Shown here: positions 9,123 through 17,577 of the stretch, piece after piece | Layout: each line of letters begins with the position of its first letter | Position numbering within the stretch: position 1 is the first letter of the stretch | NCBI RefSeq assembly: GCF_004345005.1 | Contig: NZ_SMMX01000009.1 | Coordinates: 1-64,000 of the forward strand | Reading direction: 5' to 3' | From: Extibacter muris | Lineage (GTDB): Bacteria > Bacillota > Clostridia > Lachnospirales > Lachnospiraceae | Length of the DNA: 64,000 nt | Notes under the pieces: generated by a model | What the model was told of the DNA's origin: nothing | The model's input: only the letters and a program-made list of their open reading frames with translations | The model's database searches: none | Program-made: the position numbers and the translations under genes

Positions 9123-10478
9123 ATGAGTAAAGAAGTGACTAAAAAGGAACCTATGTCCGTAGTGAAGAAGATGATGATTGCCCTAGCCGGCGGGCTGATT
9201 GTCGGTATCGGATTCCTGCTTGTCCGTCAGCAGATGATGTCCTCGGGGAATGAGGCGGCATGGAATGCCATCAACAAGATCTTGTTCCAGGACATTACGG
9301 TGGAAGAAGGTGTCGGTGCGGTCGGCATCTTCTATATCGTCGGACAGGTATTCATGAGAGGGCTGCAGCTTGCTATCGTACCGCTTGTGCTTGTGTCTTT
9401 AAGCCTTGCCATGTGCAGCATCTCAAATTCCACAAAGCTTGGAAGGATAGCAGGACGTACGCTGGCAGGATTCTTCGGCTTCTATGTGTGCGGTGCGTTT
9501 CTGGGATGCGTCGTAGCCTATGCAGTTAAGTCTCTTGGATTTTTTAATGTTACGCTTCCAAGCGAAGCAGTAGCCGAGGCATCTACGATTGATGCGTTCA
9601 ACCCCCTGGCAGTTGTTGTAAATGCGGTACCATCCAACATCACGGAGGCATTCAGTACAAATAACAGCATCCTGGCGGTAGTGGTGGTGTCAATCATCAT
9701 CGGCCTCTGTATGAATAAGCTTGGAGATAAGGCTGCTCCGTTAAAGACCGTGCTGGAAAGTGCGAACGAAGTGATTCAGATGTATCTGACGTTCCTCATC
9801 AACAAGATAGGGCCGGTGGCCATCTTCTGCCTGATTTCAAGGACATTTGCAATCTACGGCGTGGAGTATCTTGCTCCGGCGGCAGCTTATGTCGTTGCAG
9901 CGATGCTGACATTGTTCCTGCTCGTCGTTACTCTTTATCCGGCCGGTATATATGTGACGACCAAGATGAATCCGTTCAAATTCCTGAAGAAGATTGCCAA
10001 GGTCGGAGTGTTCGGCTTTTCCACCAACTCTTCGGCAGCGTGCCTTCCGCTGAATACGAGGACATGCATAGATGAGCTTGGGTGTAGCGAAGAAGTTACA
10101 AGCTTCGTGCTGCCGACGGGCATGACGATCAATATGAACGGCACGACGGTCATGCATATGTTTGCCGTAACGTTCATAGCCACTTCAGCGGGCATCGACG
10201 TAACGCCTGCGAACCTTATCGTGATGGCATTTCTGTCCATCTGTGCGGCAGCAGGAACGCCTGCCATACCGATTGCGGGCACGACGATGATATTTACCGT
10301 GCTGTCTGGCATGGGGTGGACGACAGAAGCCTGCCTCATCGGATATGCGCTCGTGGTTGCAATCAACCGTCCGGTCGAGATGGCACTGCTTCCTCTGAAT
10401 GTTATCGGAGATGCAGCCACGAATGTGATAGTCAATGCGAAGGAAAAAGAGCTGGATAAAGAGATCTATAACAGTTAG
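9123..10478 (+). CDS. Dicarboxylate/amino acid:cation symporter (DAACS/GltP family)
   Basis: 451-residue integral membrane carrier with about eight hydrophobic helices and two re-entrant loops. The serine-rich hairpin reads FSTNSSAACLPLN, the cation/substrate motif is TGMTINMNGTTVMH, and the second hairpin AAAGTPAIPIAGTTMI. These are the substrate- and Na+/H+-binding elements of the glutamate/aspartate/C4-dicarboxylate/serine carrier family. Last gene of the pxp operon (135 bp leader, GAAGGAG ribosome site). Uptake of glutamate-like or hydroxyacid substrates for this operon is the reasonable inference; specificity cannot be read from sequence. Confidence 0.9.
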   Translation: MSKEVTKKEPMSVVKKMMIALAGGLIVGIGFLLVRQQMMSSGNEAAWNAINKILFQDITVEEGVGAVGIFYIVGQVFMRGLQLAIVPLVLVSLSLAMCSISNSTKLGRIAGRTLAGFFGFYVCGAFLGCVVAYAVKSLGFFNVTLPSEAVAEASTIDAFNPLAVVVNAVPSNITEAFSTNNSILAVVVVSIIIGLCMNKLGDKAAPLKTVLESANEVIQMYLTFLINKIGPVAIFCLISRTFAIYGVEYLAPAAAYVVAAMLTLFLLVVTLYPAGIYVTTKMNPFKFLKKIAKVGVFGFSTNSSAACLPLNTRTCIDELGCSEEVTSFVLPTGMTINMNGTTVMHMFAVTFIATSAGIDVTPANLIVMAFLSICAAAGTPAIPIAGTTMIFTVLSGMGWTTEACLIGYALVVAINRPVEMALLPLNVIGDAATNVIVNAKEKELDKEIYNS

Positions 10479-10515
10479 CCCCCAAACCGGAAAAGCCGGT
10501 ACCGCATACATGATG

Positions 10516-10556
10516 AAACCTGCCGGTCTGCACAGATCCGGCAGGTTTATCTGTGA
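10516..10556 (+). terminator. Bidirectional-type hairpin after the symporter
   Basis: Eleven-bp perfect stem AAACCTGCCGG / CCGGCAGGTTT (10516-10526 with 10538-10548). It lies between the convergent symporter and Crp-type genes. The T-run is short, so termination strength is uncertain. Confidence 0.65.
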
Positions 10557-10604
10557 CGGAGGACAGCGCTTTAAGATACTGCGCTTTCACAGGTTCCAGA
10601 AGCT

Positions 10605-11282
10605 TCAGATGAGAGATTTGAGCCTGTTTTTATCCGTAATCTTTACAGTCCCTCTTGAGAGCTCCACATACCCTTCAGAGGAGAAATACTTGAGCATACG
10701 CGTCACGACTTCTCTGGCGCTTCCCATAAGCCTTGCAATCTGTTCGTGCGTAAGCTTGATTTCGTCCGAGTGCAGCGATGCTGCTTCATCGAGGAGAAAG
10801 ATAGCAAGCCTTTTGTCAAAGCTCATAAAGAGAATCTGCTGCATGGCCCACATGACATTTGAGAATCGTTCTGTGGTGAGCCTGTATGTAAAGGCCTCCG
10901 CATAAACATTGCCTTCGATGATGGAGGCAAATGCCTTGGAACAGAGCTGGATCAAATCACAGTCTGACACGACGTCGATGTAGACATCGAATGTTATGGA
11001 CTGCAGGACACAGGATGCGGAAAGGACGCAGACCTCTCCTTCATTAATTCGGTATAAGGTTATCTCCCTCCCATCTTCCGATAGTATGTAGACTCTCAGG
11101 GAACCGGATTTGACGATGAGCGTTCCGATGCATTCATAGTCTGCACTGTGAAGTATCGTCCCTTTCTCGTACGAGCCGGATGCCGCGCTTTCGATAAGCA
11201 TATCCTGCTGTGCATGTGTAAGCTGGTTCCAGAACGTAAGCGTCTCTTTCAGTAAATGTATATCTTCTTGTCGTGTCAGCAT
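10605..11282 (-). CDS. Crp/Fnr-family transcriptional regulator
   Basis: 225 residues: N-terminal cyclic-nucleotide-binding-like beta barrel (GTLIVKSGSLRVYILSEDGR), long dimerisation helix, and a C-terminal winged helix with recognition segment LTHEQIARLMGSAREVVTRM. A few cysteines lie in the barrel (CVLSASC, LIQLC), but the N-terminal four-Cys cluster of a classical Fnr is absent, so an Fe-S sensor cannot be assumed. Monocistronic and convergent with the pxp operon; target genes not evident. Confidence 0.9.
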   Translation of the reverse strand: MLTRQEDIHLLKETLTFWNQLTHAQQDMLIESAASGSYEKGTILHSADYECIGTLIVKSGSLRVYILSEDGREITLYRINEGEVCVLSASCVLQSITFDVYIDVVSDCDLIQLCSKAFASIIEGNVYAEAFTYRLTTERFSNVMWAMQQILFMSFDKRLAIFLLDEAASLHSDEIKLTHEQIARLMGSAREVVTRMLKYFSSEGYVELSRGTVKITDKNRLKSLI

Positions 11283-11372
11283 AGAACCGTCCTTTCGTAT
11301 CGTATTCTTTCTATATTAAAACAGTATATCACAAATCACAGAAAAGAATGAAAAAGAATGGCCCGCAAACGG

Positions 11373-11943
11373 TCAGCACGTATATTTTCTTGCGCAGCGT
11401 TGCCAATATATGTTAGAGAGCATAGTAGCGGCAGCGGCAATCGCGGCTGCGACAGTTATGACAAGCCAGCCGTCTGCTATCATAATCGGCCTGTTGACAG
11501 GTTCATAAAATCTGATAGATAACATGTATGCACTTAAAAATACGAAGAAGACGAGCAGCAGATCGCTCCATGCTATCGTGTATGGGGAAGAAAGGAAATA
11601 TTTTATGAAGAGCCATATGGCGGCAAACTGGATTGTATTTACAGCGGCATTCAGCAGATGTTGGTTGCGCGCTGCTTTCCCCGTTCTGGATAATATCATT
11701 GCAGAATTCCTTCGGCGCCACGCCGAGCTTATCCTGAAGAGCAAGCCTTTCTTTGTCAGCTTCCAGCGCCATTCCAATCAGGTCCTTGCGGATTACCTGT
11801 ATCTGAAAAAGAGAAAGGGAAAAGGAGGACAGGTAACGGATCATATTCTGTACGGCAACGTAATTTTCTCTGCACTCGATATCGGCAGCCATGTCGTTGT
11901 TTTCTTTTTCTAACCTTTTAAGTTCATTTCTAAATGGATTCAT
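11373..11943 (-). pseudogene. PadR-partner membrane protein, single-base frameshift
   Basis: Begins at ATG 11943, overlapping the padR stop (ATGA) with AAGGAGG in front, the usual tight coupling of PadR regulators with a small membrane partner. The first part reads MNPFRNELKRLEKENNDMAA and continues to PKEFCNDIIQNGE. At the GGGG run near 11690 the frame must move by +1 to continue as KAARNQHLLNAAVNTIQFAA, then two or three hydrophobic helices (AWSDLLLVFFVFLSAYM, GWLVITVAAAIAAAATML) to a stop at 11373. Without the shift the protein ends in an unrelated tail. A one-base homopolymer insertion (or sequencing error) explains it. Confidence 0.72.
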
Positions 11944-12281
11944 ATGCGTTCCTCCTTCATATTCTCTATATAAAAAATCTGGTTTACAGAAATGCATATC
12001 TCTTTCCAGCTCTTGAGGAAGCTGTCCAGATAATCTCTACCATCCCTGGTCAGTACATAATATTTCCGGTTCGGGCCGAGGGGGCTTGGCTTGTAGGTGG
12101 CGGAAATCAGCTTTTTCTTCTCCAGCCTGAGAAGCAGTGGATACAGGGTGCCTTCTCGTACATCTTGAAACCCATTTTCCTGGAGCTTTACGACAATCTC
12201 ATACCCATATGTCTCGGACTTGTCTATTATCTTCAGGATACAGCCTTCCAGTATTCCTTTCATAAGCTGGGATTTGTCCAT
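11940..12281 (-). CDS. PadR-family transcriptional regulator
   Basis: 113-residue winged-helix repressor. LEGCILKIIDKSETYGYEIV and FQDVREGTLYPLLLRLEKK are the classic PadR N-terminal region with the TLYPLLxRLE recognition element. It likely represses its own transcript together with the membrane protein that overlaps its stop codon by four bases. Subfamily-1 type (short dimerisation helix at the C-terminus). The inducer is unknown; such pairs often sense envelope stress or drugs. Confidence 0.92.
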   Translation of the reverse strand: MDKSQLMKGILEGCILKIIDKSETYGYEIVVKLQENGFQDVREGTLYPLLLRLEKKKLISATYKPSPLGPNRKYYVLTRDGRDYLDSFLKSWKEICISVNQIFYIENMKEERI

Positions 12282-12431
12282 CTTACATCACATCCTTCCG
12301 CTACCTTGCATTGCAATATTCTTTACTATATTGTATCACAAGATAGATGCATGTCAACCGGATAATGTATTTTTCTGGAAGAAATGGAAATAATCATTAC
12401 GTATCTGATTTAGATTGGAGGGTGGAGAACG

Positions 12432-13589
12432 ATGAATGAATTTATTACCGCTTATCTGCAGAAGATCATACCGGTCAGCTTTAATCTGGAGACGGCGGAG
12501 GAGTTTATAACGATTGGGGACGCGGATCCTGCATTTACCTTGAAGATCAATCGTAATATCCCGAAGCGGGAGCTTCTCAACAGTACATCGCTGGCGCTTG
12601 GGGAAGCCTATATGCGGGAGGACATCGATGTGGATAAGGATCTGTTTGAGGTGCTGGACAGCTTCCTCGGGGAGATGGGCAAGTTCAGCGTCAACCGGGG
12701 AGCGCTACGCCGGATTCTTTATACATCGAAGAACATGCGAAGCCAGGAGAAGGAAGTGACGTCCCATTATGATATAGGAAATGATTTCTATAAGCTCTGG
12801 CTGGACGAGACGATGAGCTATTCATGCGGCTATTTTAAGGAGGATTCTGATACGCTTTATGCGGCTCAGGTTAATAAAGCAGAACATATACTGGACAAGA
12901 TGTATCTAAAAGAGGGGATGGCTCTGCTGGATATCGGCTGTGGATGGGGATTCCTTCTCAAACATGCCGTGAAACGTTACGGCGTGAAAGGAGTCGGTAT
13001 TACGTTGAGCAGGGAACAGTATGCCAAATTCCGTAAGGATATAGAGGATGAGGGGCTCCAGGACAGCCTGGAGGTACGGCTGATGGACTACCGTGAGCTG
13101 AAGACGTCGGGCCTTGCGTTTGACAGGGTGGTGAGCGTGGGGATGCTGGAGCATGTGGGAAGAGGCAATTATCCGCTGTTCCTCGAATGTGTACAGTCTG
13201 TCCTCAAGCCGGGCGGCCTGTTCCTTCTGCACTACATCAGCGCGCTGCAGGAGTTTCCGGGAGATGCGTTTATCAAAAAATATATATTTCCGGGCGGGGT
13301 CATTCCAAGCCTGAGGGAGATCATCCATATCATGGGAGACAGGAAGCTTTATACGGTAGACGTGGAGAGCCTGAGGCGCCATTATACGAAGACGCTGCTC
13401 TGCTGGCGGGATAACCTGCTCAAGCATAAGGAAGAGATTACGAAGAGATACGGGAAAGAATTCATGCGTATGTGGGAACTGTACCTGGCTTCCTGCGCTG
13501 CGACTTTCCACAATGGAATCATCGATCTGCATCAGATCGTGATGACAAACGGAATCAATAACGAACTGCCGATGACAAGAGTCGTCTGA
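12432..13589 (+). CDS. cfa: Cyclopropane-fatty-acyl-phospholipid synthase
   Basis: 385-residue SAM-dependent enzyme that methylenates cis double bonds of membrane phospholipid acyl chains. Motifs: TSHYDIGNDFYKLWL near the start of the methyltransferase domain, SAM-binding LLDIGCGWGFLLKH, GITLSREQ, and RVVSVGMLEHVGRGNY. The FIKKYIFPGGVIPSL segment and the C-terminal histidine-rich ATFHNGIIDLHQIVM are usual for Cfa. GGAGGG ribosome site. Slightly longer N-terminal domain than the minimal methyltransferase, as expected for a lipid-binding front domain. Confidence 0.94.
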   Translation: MNEFITAYLQKIIPVSFNLETAEEFITIGDADPAFTLKINRNIPKRELLNSTSLALGEAYMREDIDVDKDLFEVLDSFLGEMGKFSVNRGALRRILYTSKNMRSQEKEVTSHYDIGNDFYKLWLDETMSYSCGYFKEDSDTLYAAQVNKAEHILDKMYLKEGMALLDIGCGWGFLLKHAVKRYGVKGVGITLSREQYAKFRKDIEDEGLQDSLEVRLMDYRELKTSGLAFDRVVSVGMLEHVGRGNYPLFLECVQSVLKPGGLFLLHYISALQEFPGDAFIKKYIFPGGVIPSLREIIHIMGDRKLYTVDVESLRRHYTKTLLCWRDNLLKHKEEITKRYGKEFMRMWELYLASCAATFHNGIIDLHQIVMTNGINNELPMTRVV

Positions 13590-13592
13590 TAC

Positions 13593-13640
13593 TTGCCGCA
13601 CCTCCAAAATCAAGGTATAATGCTTGGTAAAGGAGGTGCG
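13593..13640 (+). promoter_or_regulatory. Promoter of the cyclase gene embedded in a hairpin that covers the ribosome site
   Basis: -35 TTGCCG (13593-13598), 17-bp spacer, -10 TATAAT (13616-13621). A nine-bp perfect inverted repeat CGCACCTCC (13597-13605) / GGAGGTGCG (13632-13640) spans it; its 3' arm is the Shine-Dalgarno sequence. Transcripts entering from cfa would carry the anti-SD arm, while transcripts from this promoter would not. Confidence 0.65.
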
Positions 13641-13645
13641 TCATT

Positions 13646-14401
13646 ATGTACGAATTATGGAAAGTGCTGGAAAGGCTGAAAGGATGCCGGTGGGTGGAAC
13701 TGTCCCATCCCCTGAATAACGACAGCCCGTATTGGGGAGGGATTCCTGACGGGGCGGTGGAACTGTCCAGCACGGTGTTTGACTGGGGAAATGAAATGCT
13801 GGATTGTCTCATACAGACATTTAAATTCCCGGGGCAGTTTGGTACGCATATTGATTTCCCGGGACATTTCATCAAGGGCAGAGAGCTGTCGGAACAATAT
13901 GGTGTCAGGGATATGGTCTATCCGCTCGTAGTTATCGACATCTCGGAAAAAGTCAAAGAAGATGTCCACTATGCGGTTACAGTCGAGGATATCCAAGCCT
14001 TTGAGGAGCAGTATGGGGACATCCCTGACGGAGCGTTCGTGGCGCTTCGTACGGACTGGGGAAAACGCTGGCCTTCGATGGATGCCATCTGCAACTTTGA
14101 CGGGGAAGGGGGAGAGCATACGCCTGGCTGGTCGATGGAGGCACTGAAATACATCTATGAAGTGCGCAGCGCGGCAGCAAACGGGCATGAGACGCTTGAT
14201 ACAGATGCCTCGGTGCTGGCGGAGCAGGCCGGTGACCTCGCATGTGAACGGTATGTGCTGGATAAGGGGAAGCTTCAGGTCGAAGTGCTCTGCAACCTGG
14301 ACCAGGTGCCGCCGGCCGGTGCCATCGTCATCGCGGCATATCCTCCAATCGAAGGTGCTACGGGGCTGCCAGTGCGCGTGTGGGCGATCGCGCAGGATTA
14401 A
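13646..14401 (+). CDS. Cyclase-family metal-dependent hydrolase (kynurenine formamidase-like)
   Basis: 251 residues. The metal-binding motif of the family (HxGTHxDxPxH) appears as FGTHIDFPGHF at residues 65-75, with ELSHPLNNDSPYWGG before it and GAIVIAAYPPIEGATGLPVR at the C-terminus. Members include arylformamidase and isatin hydrolase; most are uncharacterised. No tryptophan-catabolic neighbour is present, so kynurenine formamidase activity is not assumed. Very strong AAAGGAGGTG ribosome site. Confidence 0.85.
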   Translation: MYELWKVLERLKGCRWVELSHPLNNDSPYWGGIPDGAVELSSTVFDWGNEMLDCLIQTFKFPGQFGTHIDFPGHFIKGRELSEQYGVRDMVYPLVVIDISEKVKEDVHYAVTVEDIQAFEEQYGDIPDGAFVALRTDWGKRWPSMDAICNFDGEGGEHTPGWSMEALKYIYEVRSAAANGHETLDTDASVLAEQAGDLACERYVLDKGKLQVEVLCNLDQVPPAGAIVIAAYPPIEGATGLPVRVWAIAQD

Positions 14402-14527
14402 TCCGGCTTTCGTGTCCGGGCTGCGGCTGCCTGCGGAAAATAGTTGTTTACATGTACATAAGACAGGTATATAATGGTAACCAGCAGATGATGTTACTGC
14501 AATCACCTATTCAAAAAAGAATATAGA

Positions 14528-14652
14528 AGTCTTTGTGGCAGGGTGCAAGTCCCTACCGATGGTATAGTCCATGACCCGCGTAAAGCGGCTGATCTGGTGA
14601 CCCCTCAGCGGGAATTCCAGAACCGACGGTATAGTCCGGATGAGAAAAGGCA
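14528..14652 (+). promoter_or_regulatory. FMN riboswitch (RFN element)
   Basis: Conserved RFN blocks are all present in order: GGCAGGGTGCAAGTCCC, TACCGATGGTATAGTCC, ATGACCCGCG with its partner GCGG, GATCTGGTGA paired with TCCAGAACCGACGG, then TATAGTCCGGATGAGAAAAG. It precedes a terminator and ribU, so FMN binding is expected to switch transcription off when flavin is plentiful. Confidence 0.93.
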
Positions 14653-14669
14653 TTTTCTGCGTAATTACG

Positions 14670-14707
14670 CCCGGGACATGATTATTGATGTGCCGGGTTA
14701 TTTTTTT
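14670..14707 (+). terminator. Riboswitch-controlled terminator
   Basis: Stem CCCGGGACAT / ATGTGCCGGG (14670-14679 with 14688-14697, one G-G mismatch) followed by TTATTTTTTT, ending 15 bases before the ribU start. Its position just downstream of the FMN aptamer makes it the expression platform. Confidence 0.88.
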
Positions 14708-14721
14708 GAGGAGGATTCAGT

Positions 14722-15384
14722 ATGAACGAGACAAATGAAACAATGAATGTAACTGTGGGCAAGAAGGTACAGACCCGTGACGACGCAAGGATGAGGGTGA
14801 AGAAGATTGCCTTTATCGGCCTGATGGGTGCGGTCAGCGCGGTACTGATGCTGTTCCGGTTCCCGCTTCCCTTCATGCCGCCGTTCCTGTCGTTTGACTT
14901 TTCCGGCCTGATGGCGATGCTTGGCGGGTTCATGTTCGGTCCGGTGGCGGCAGTATGTATCATAATCGTCAAGATTATGCTGCAGCTTGTGATGCAGGGC
15001 AGCTTTTCCCTCGGGACAGGTGAGCTGCAGAACCTGATACTGAGCTGTGCGTATGTGCTGCCGGCTCTGATCATCTATCACCGCAGCAAGTCGAAGAAGA
15101 TGGCGGTTGCCGGTATGGCGGTCAGCTCTGTGTTTGTGGCGGTTGTTGCCGTATTTACCAACCTGTACCTGATCATTCCCTTCTATGTAAAGTTGTTTGG
15201 CATGTCTATGGATGATATCATCGCCATGTGCAGCACAGTGAATCCGGCGATAAAGAATGCAGTGACGATGGCATTGTTTGGCATCCTGCCGTTCAACCTG
15301 ATCAAGTACGGCGTTACATCTCTGGTTACATTTATCATATATAAGAGGCTGAGCAAAGTTATTAAAGAAATCATAAGCAGATAA
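14722..15384 (+). CDS. ribU: Riboflavin ECF transporter S component RibU
   Basis: 220-residue membrane protein with about six hydrophobic segments. FRFPLPFMPPFLSFDFSGL is the RibU substrate-side motif, followed by MLGGFMFGPVAAVCIIIVK and LGTGELQNLILSCAYVLPAL, all typical of RibU. It binds riboflavin and docks to the shared ECF energising module (EcfA/A'/T, not in this window). Control by the FMN riboswitch directly upstream fixes the function. GAGGAGG ribosome site. Confidence 0.95.
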   Translation: MNETNETMNVTVGKKVQTRDDARMRVKKIAFIGLMGAVSAVLMLFRFPLPFMPPFLSFDFSGLMAMLGGFMFGPVAAVCIIIVKIMLQLVMQGSFSLGTGELQNLILSCAYVLPALIIYHRSKSKKMAVAGMAVSSVFVAVVAVFTNLYLIIPFYVKLFGMSMDDIIAMCSTVNPAIKNAVTMALFGILPFNLIKYGVTSLVTFIIYKRLSKVIKEIISR

Positions 15385-15396
15385 AGGAGAGCGGTT

Positions 15397-15882
15397 ATGA
15401 AGTTTACATTGGATAAGGATATTACTTATGAGCAGGCGGTGGAGCGTATGTTTGAGATGCTTGGAAACAGTCAGATTATGGCGTTGGCCTCCAGCCTGGA
15501 CGATTACGTCATGGTGAGGAACGTCAGCTGCCTGTTCTATGATGAGAAGATTTATTTCAAGACGGATAAGAACTTCCGCAAGACAAAGCAGCTGCTTGAA
15601 AACCCGAATGTGGCCATGTGCTGGAGCGGGGTGCAGGTGGAAGGCATAGCTGTCAACAAAGGGCTGGTGACGGAAGAGCCGGGGCAGCGGTTCGCGGAAG
15701 GCTATAAGAAATATCTGTGGCAGAGTTATAATAAATACAGCCATGAAGACACGGAGATACTCATAGAGGTGATTCCGAAATATGTAGAGATTTGGGATAC
15801 GAGCGATGATGGGTATGCCTTCCAGCTGTTCATAGATTTTGAGAAAAAGCAGATAGAGATAAAATTATATGACGAGAAGTAA
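15397..15882 (+). CDS. Pyridoxamine 5'-phosphate oxidase-like flavin-binding protein
   Basis: 161-residue split-barrel protein of the PNPOx/FMN-binding family: MALASSLDDYVMVRNVSCLF, DEKIYFKTDKNFRKTKQL, NPNVAMCW. Such proteins bind FMN or F420 and are mostly small reductases; true PNPOx activity is unlikely at this length. It starts 12 bp after ribU, so it is under the same FMN riboswitch, consistent with flavin use. Confidence 0.82.
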   Translation: MKFTLDKDITYEQAVERMFEMLGNSQIMALASSLDDYVMVRNVSCLFYDEKIYFKTDKNFRKTKQLLENPNVAMCWSGVQVEGIAVNKGLVTEEPGQRFAEGYKKYLWQSYNKYSHEDTEILIEVIPKYVEIWDTSDDGYAFQLFIDFEKKQIEIKLYDEK

Positions 15883-15892
15883 TTGGGGGTTT

Positions 15893-16108
15893 AGTAAGCC
15901 AGACCGCCGAAGGACAGGTATGGGGCAGATGCTCCGATGCGTCCGGGAACTGCGACTATCACACAGATTCCTAAGCCTGTGGACTGTTAGCCGATAGCGG
16001 CTCTCATCCCACGGGCCAAGGAATCTGGTGAGGATTCTCCATCCCTTCCGCTTACACCTGCGCATCTGCCCCCTACCTCCCCATCGGCTATCTACTTTAC
16101 TGGCACGG
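15893..16108 (+). repeat. Left arm of a diverged long inverted repeat
   Basis: The reverse complement of this stretch aligns along its whole length with 16280-16492. Examples: GTAGATAGC...AGATGCGCAGGTG...AAGCGG...GAGAATCCT, then AGCCGCTATCGGC, then ATAGTCG. A 71-bp core aligns without gaps at roughly four bases in five identical (by eye). No credible gene lies here. Confidence 0.7.
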
Positions 16109-16279
16109 GCGGGAGCGGCTCTTCTTGCAGCAACGGCGTGCACGCCTCGCTACAGACGCTAAACAACAACTAAATTGTTCTCTATGCTGCACATGTTAAG
16201 CTTGTTATATTTTATCATTCATCTCACGCAGCCAGCGGCCATCCGCTGGCCAGTAACGCCACACAGCCGTCCTCGCCCT

Positions 16280-16500
16280 TGTTAAGTGAAGTAGATAGCG
16301 GGCGGGGAGCCGGGTGGGAGATGCGCAGGTGCAAGCGGTAGAGGCGGAGAATCCTTTCCGTAGCCTTTATCCTGCGGGATGTAAGCCGCTATCGGCGCGC
16401 ATTCCGCAGGGTTAGGGATACGTGAAATAGTCGGAGCCTCGGACTCATCGAAGCAGATGCCACCCGGCTCCCAGTCCGCAGCCACTTTACTTAAACTCAC
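16280..16500 (-). repeat. Right arm of the diverged inverted repeat, with a 25-bp end motif
   Basis: Inverted partner of 15893-16108. Its end (16476-16500, reading CCGCAGCCACTTTACTTAAA) recurs as a direct copy at 17626-17650 with one mismatch in 25 bp. The spacer between arms (16109-16279) contains the palindrome CCAGCGGCCATCCGCTGG. Confidence 0.7.
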
Positions 16501-16701
16501 ATTGAACAAAACTGCAATGTGTGATATCATATGAACACAATTCAAACATTCTGATTTTCTGATTTCATCTACGGCAGATCGCCGTACCTATCCGATGTTT
16601 GTGACAAATCTTTCATGCAAGGAGGGATGCCTATGGGGGCTGTTCTTTTGGTTTCCGTCTGTTAGCCGTGGATAAAGTATGATAAAATGAAGGAGAACCA
16701 T

Positions 16702-17571
16702 ATGAACAAAAGACAAAAGCTGATACCATTAAACAAACTGAACCTTACGGACCGTTTCCTCTTTGAGGAAGTGATGGAGGACCCTCTGGCCCACCAGGAG
16801 GCGCTCGGCATCATCCTAGGCAGGGATGTCCCGCTCCTTCAGCGGAACGAGACGGAGAAGGGGCTTAGGATCTCGCCGGAGGCCCGCTCCGTCCGCCTGG
16901 ACATCTTCTCCATGGACGAGGACAGGGCCGTCTATAATACGGAGATGCAGAAGCAGCGCAGGGCGGACCTGTCCAGACGGAGCCGCTACTACCAGTCTCT
17001 CGTGGACATCTCCCTGCTCGAGCCCGGGATTCCGGACTACAGCCAGCTGAACGAATCCTATCTCATCATGATCACGCCCTTTGACCTGTTCGGCTGCGGG
17101 AAGTACCGTTACACCTTCCGGGCCGTGTGCGAGGAAGAGCCGGAATGCATCCTCGAAGACGGGGCGACCCGGATCTTCCTGAATACCCGTGGAACGAATG
17201 ACGATGAGGTCTCACAGGAGCTGGTGGAATTCCTGCACTACGTGGAGCATACGACGGACGAGGCGGCGGAGCATGCCGGGAGCGAACGCATCCGCCGCAT
17301 CCACAATCGGGTCCGGAAGGTACGAAATAGTGAAGAAGTCGGGGTGAAGTACATGCAGGCATGGGAAGAAAAATATTACGAGAAAGAAGAGGCAAGAAAA
17401 GAAGGGCTGAAGGAGGGACGTGCCGAGGGGCGCGCCGAGGGACGTAAAGAAGAACGCATAGATTTAGTCAAAAAGAAGCTTGAAAAAGGAAAATCTGTTG
17501 AAGAAATAGCCGAGGCCCTAGAGGAAACTGAGGAGGCAATCCAGGAACTCATCAAAGAATTGGGGCATTAA
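16702..17571 (+). CDS. Rpn-family recombination-promoting nuclease / putative transposase (PD-(D/E)XK)
   Basis: 289 residues. N-terminal LNLTDRFLFEEVMEDPLAHQ and the nuclease core VRLDIFSMDED...VYNTEMQK (Asp then ExQ, a PD-(D/E)XK arrangement) are those of the Rpn/PDDEXK transposase-like family, as are SRRSRYYQSLVDISLLEPG and the YLIMITPFDLFGCGKYRYTF motif. The C-terminal third is highly charged with a GRAEGRAEGRKEE repeat that expands easily, then a helical tail. AAGGAG lies before ATG 16702. Intact reading frame, flanked by repeat copies on both sides (16476-16500 and 17578-17650), consistent with a mobile or domesticated unit. Confidence 0.88.
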   Translation: MNKRQKLIPLNKLNLTDRFLFEEVMEDPLAHQEALGIILGRDVPLLQRNETEKGLRISPEARSVRLDIFSMDEDRAVYNTEMQKQRRADLSRRSRYYQSLVDISLLEPGIPDYSQLNESYLIMITPFDLFGCGKYRYTFRAVCEEEPECILEDGATRIFLNTRGTNDDEVSQELVEFLHYVEHTTDEAAEHAGSERIRRIHNRVRKVRNSEEVGVKYMQAWEEKYYEKEEARKEGLKEGRAEGRAEGRKEERIDLVKKKLEKGKSVEEIAEALEETEEAIQELIKELGH

Positions 17572-17577
17572 GTAACG

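Noticed and set aside
11680-11700. Programmed +1 frameshift in the PadR-partner gene
   Set aside because: No slippery stop or rare-codon context and no stimulatory structure seen; homopolymer insertion is more likely.
14543-14725. 60-codon open frame before ribU
   Set aside because: It lies entirely within the FMN riboswitch and terminator and has no ribosome site.
14698-15744. 348-codon minus-strand open frame
   Set aside because: Antisense to ribU and the PNPOx-like gene, His-rich shadow with no start signals.
17380-17460. Programmed repeat variation in the Rpn gene (GRAEGRAEGR)
   Set aside because: Only two to three units and the frame is intact; such Gly-Arg-Ala-Glu runs are common in this family.
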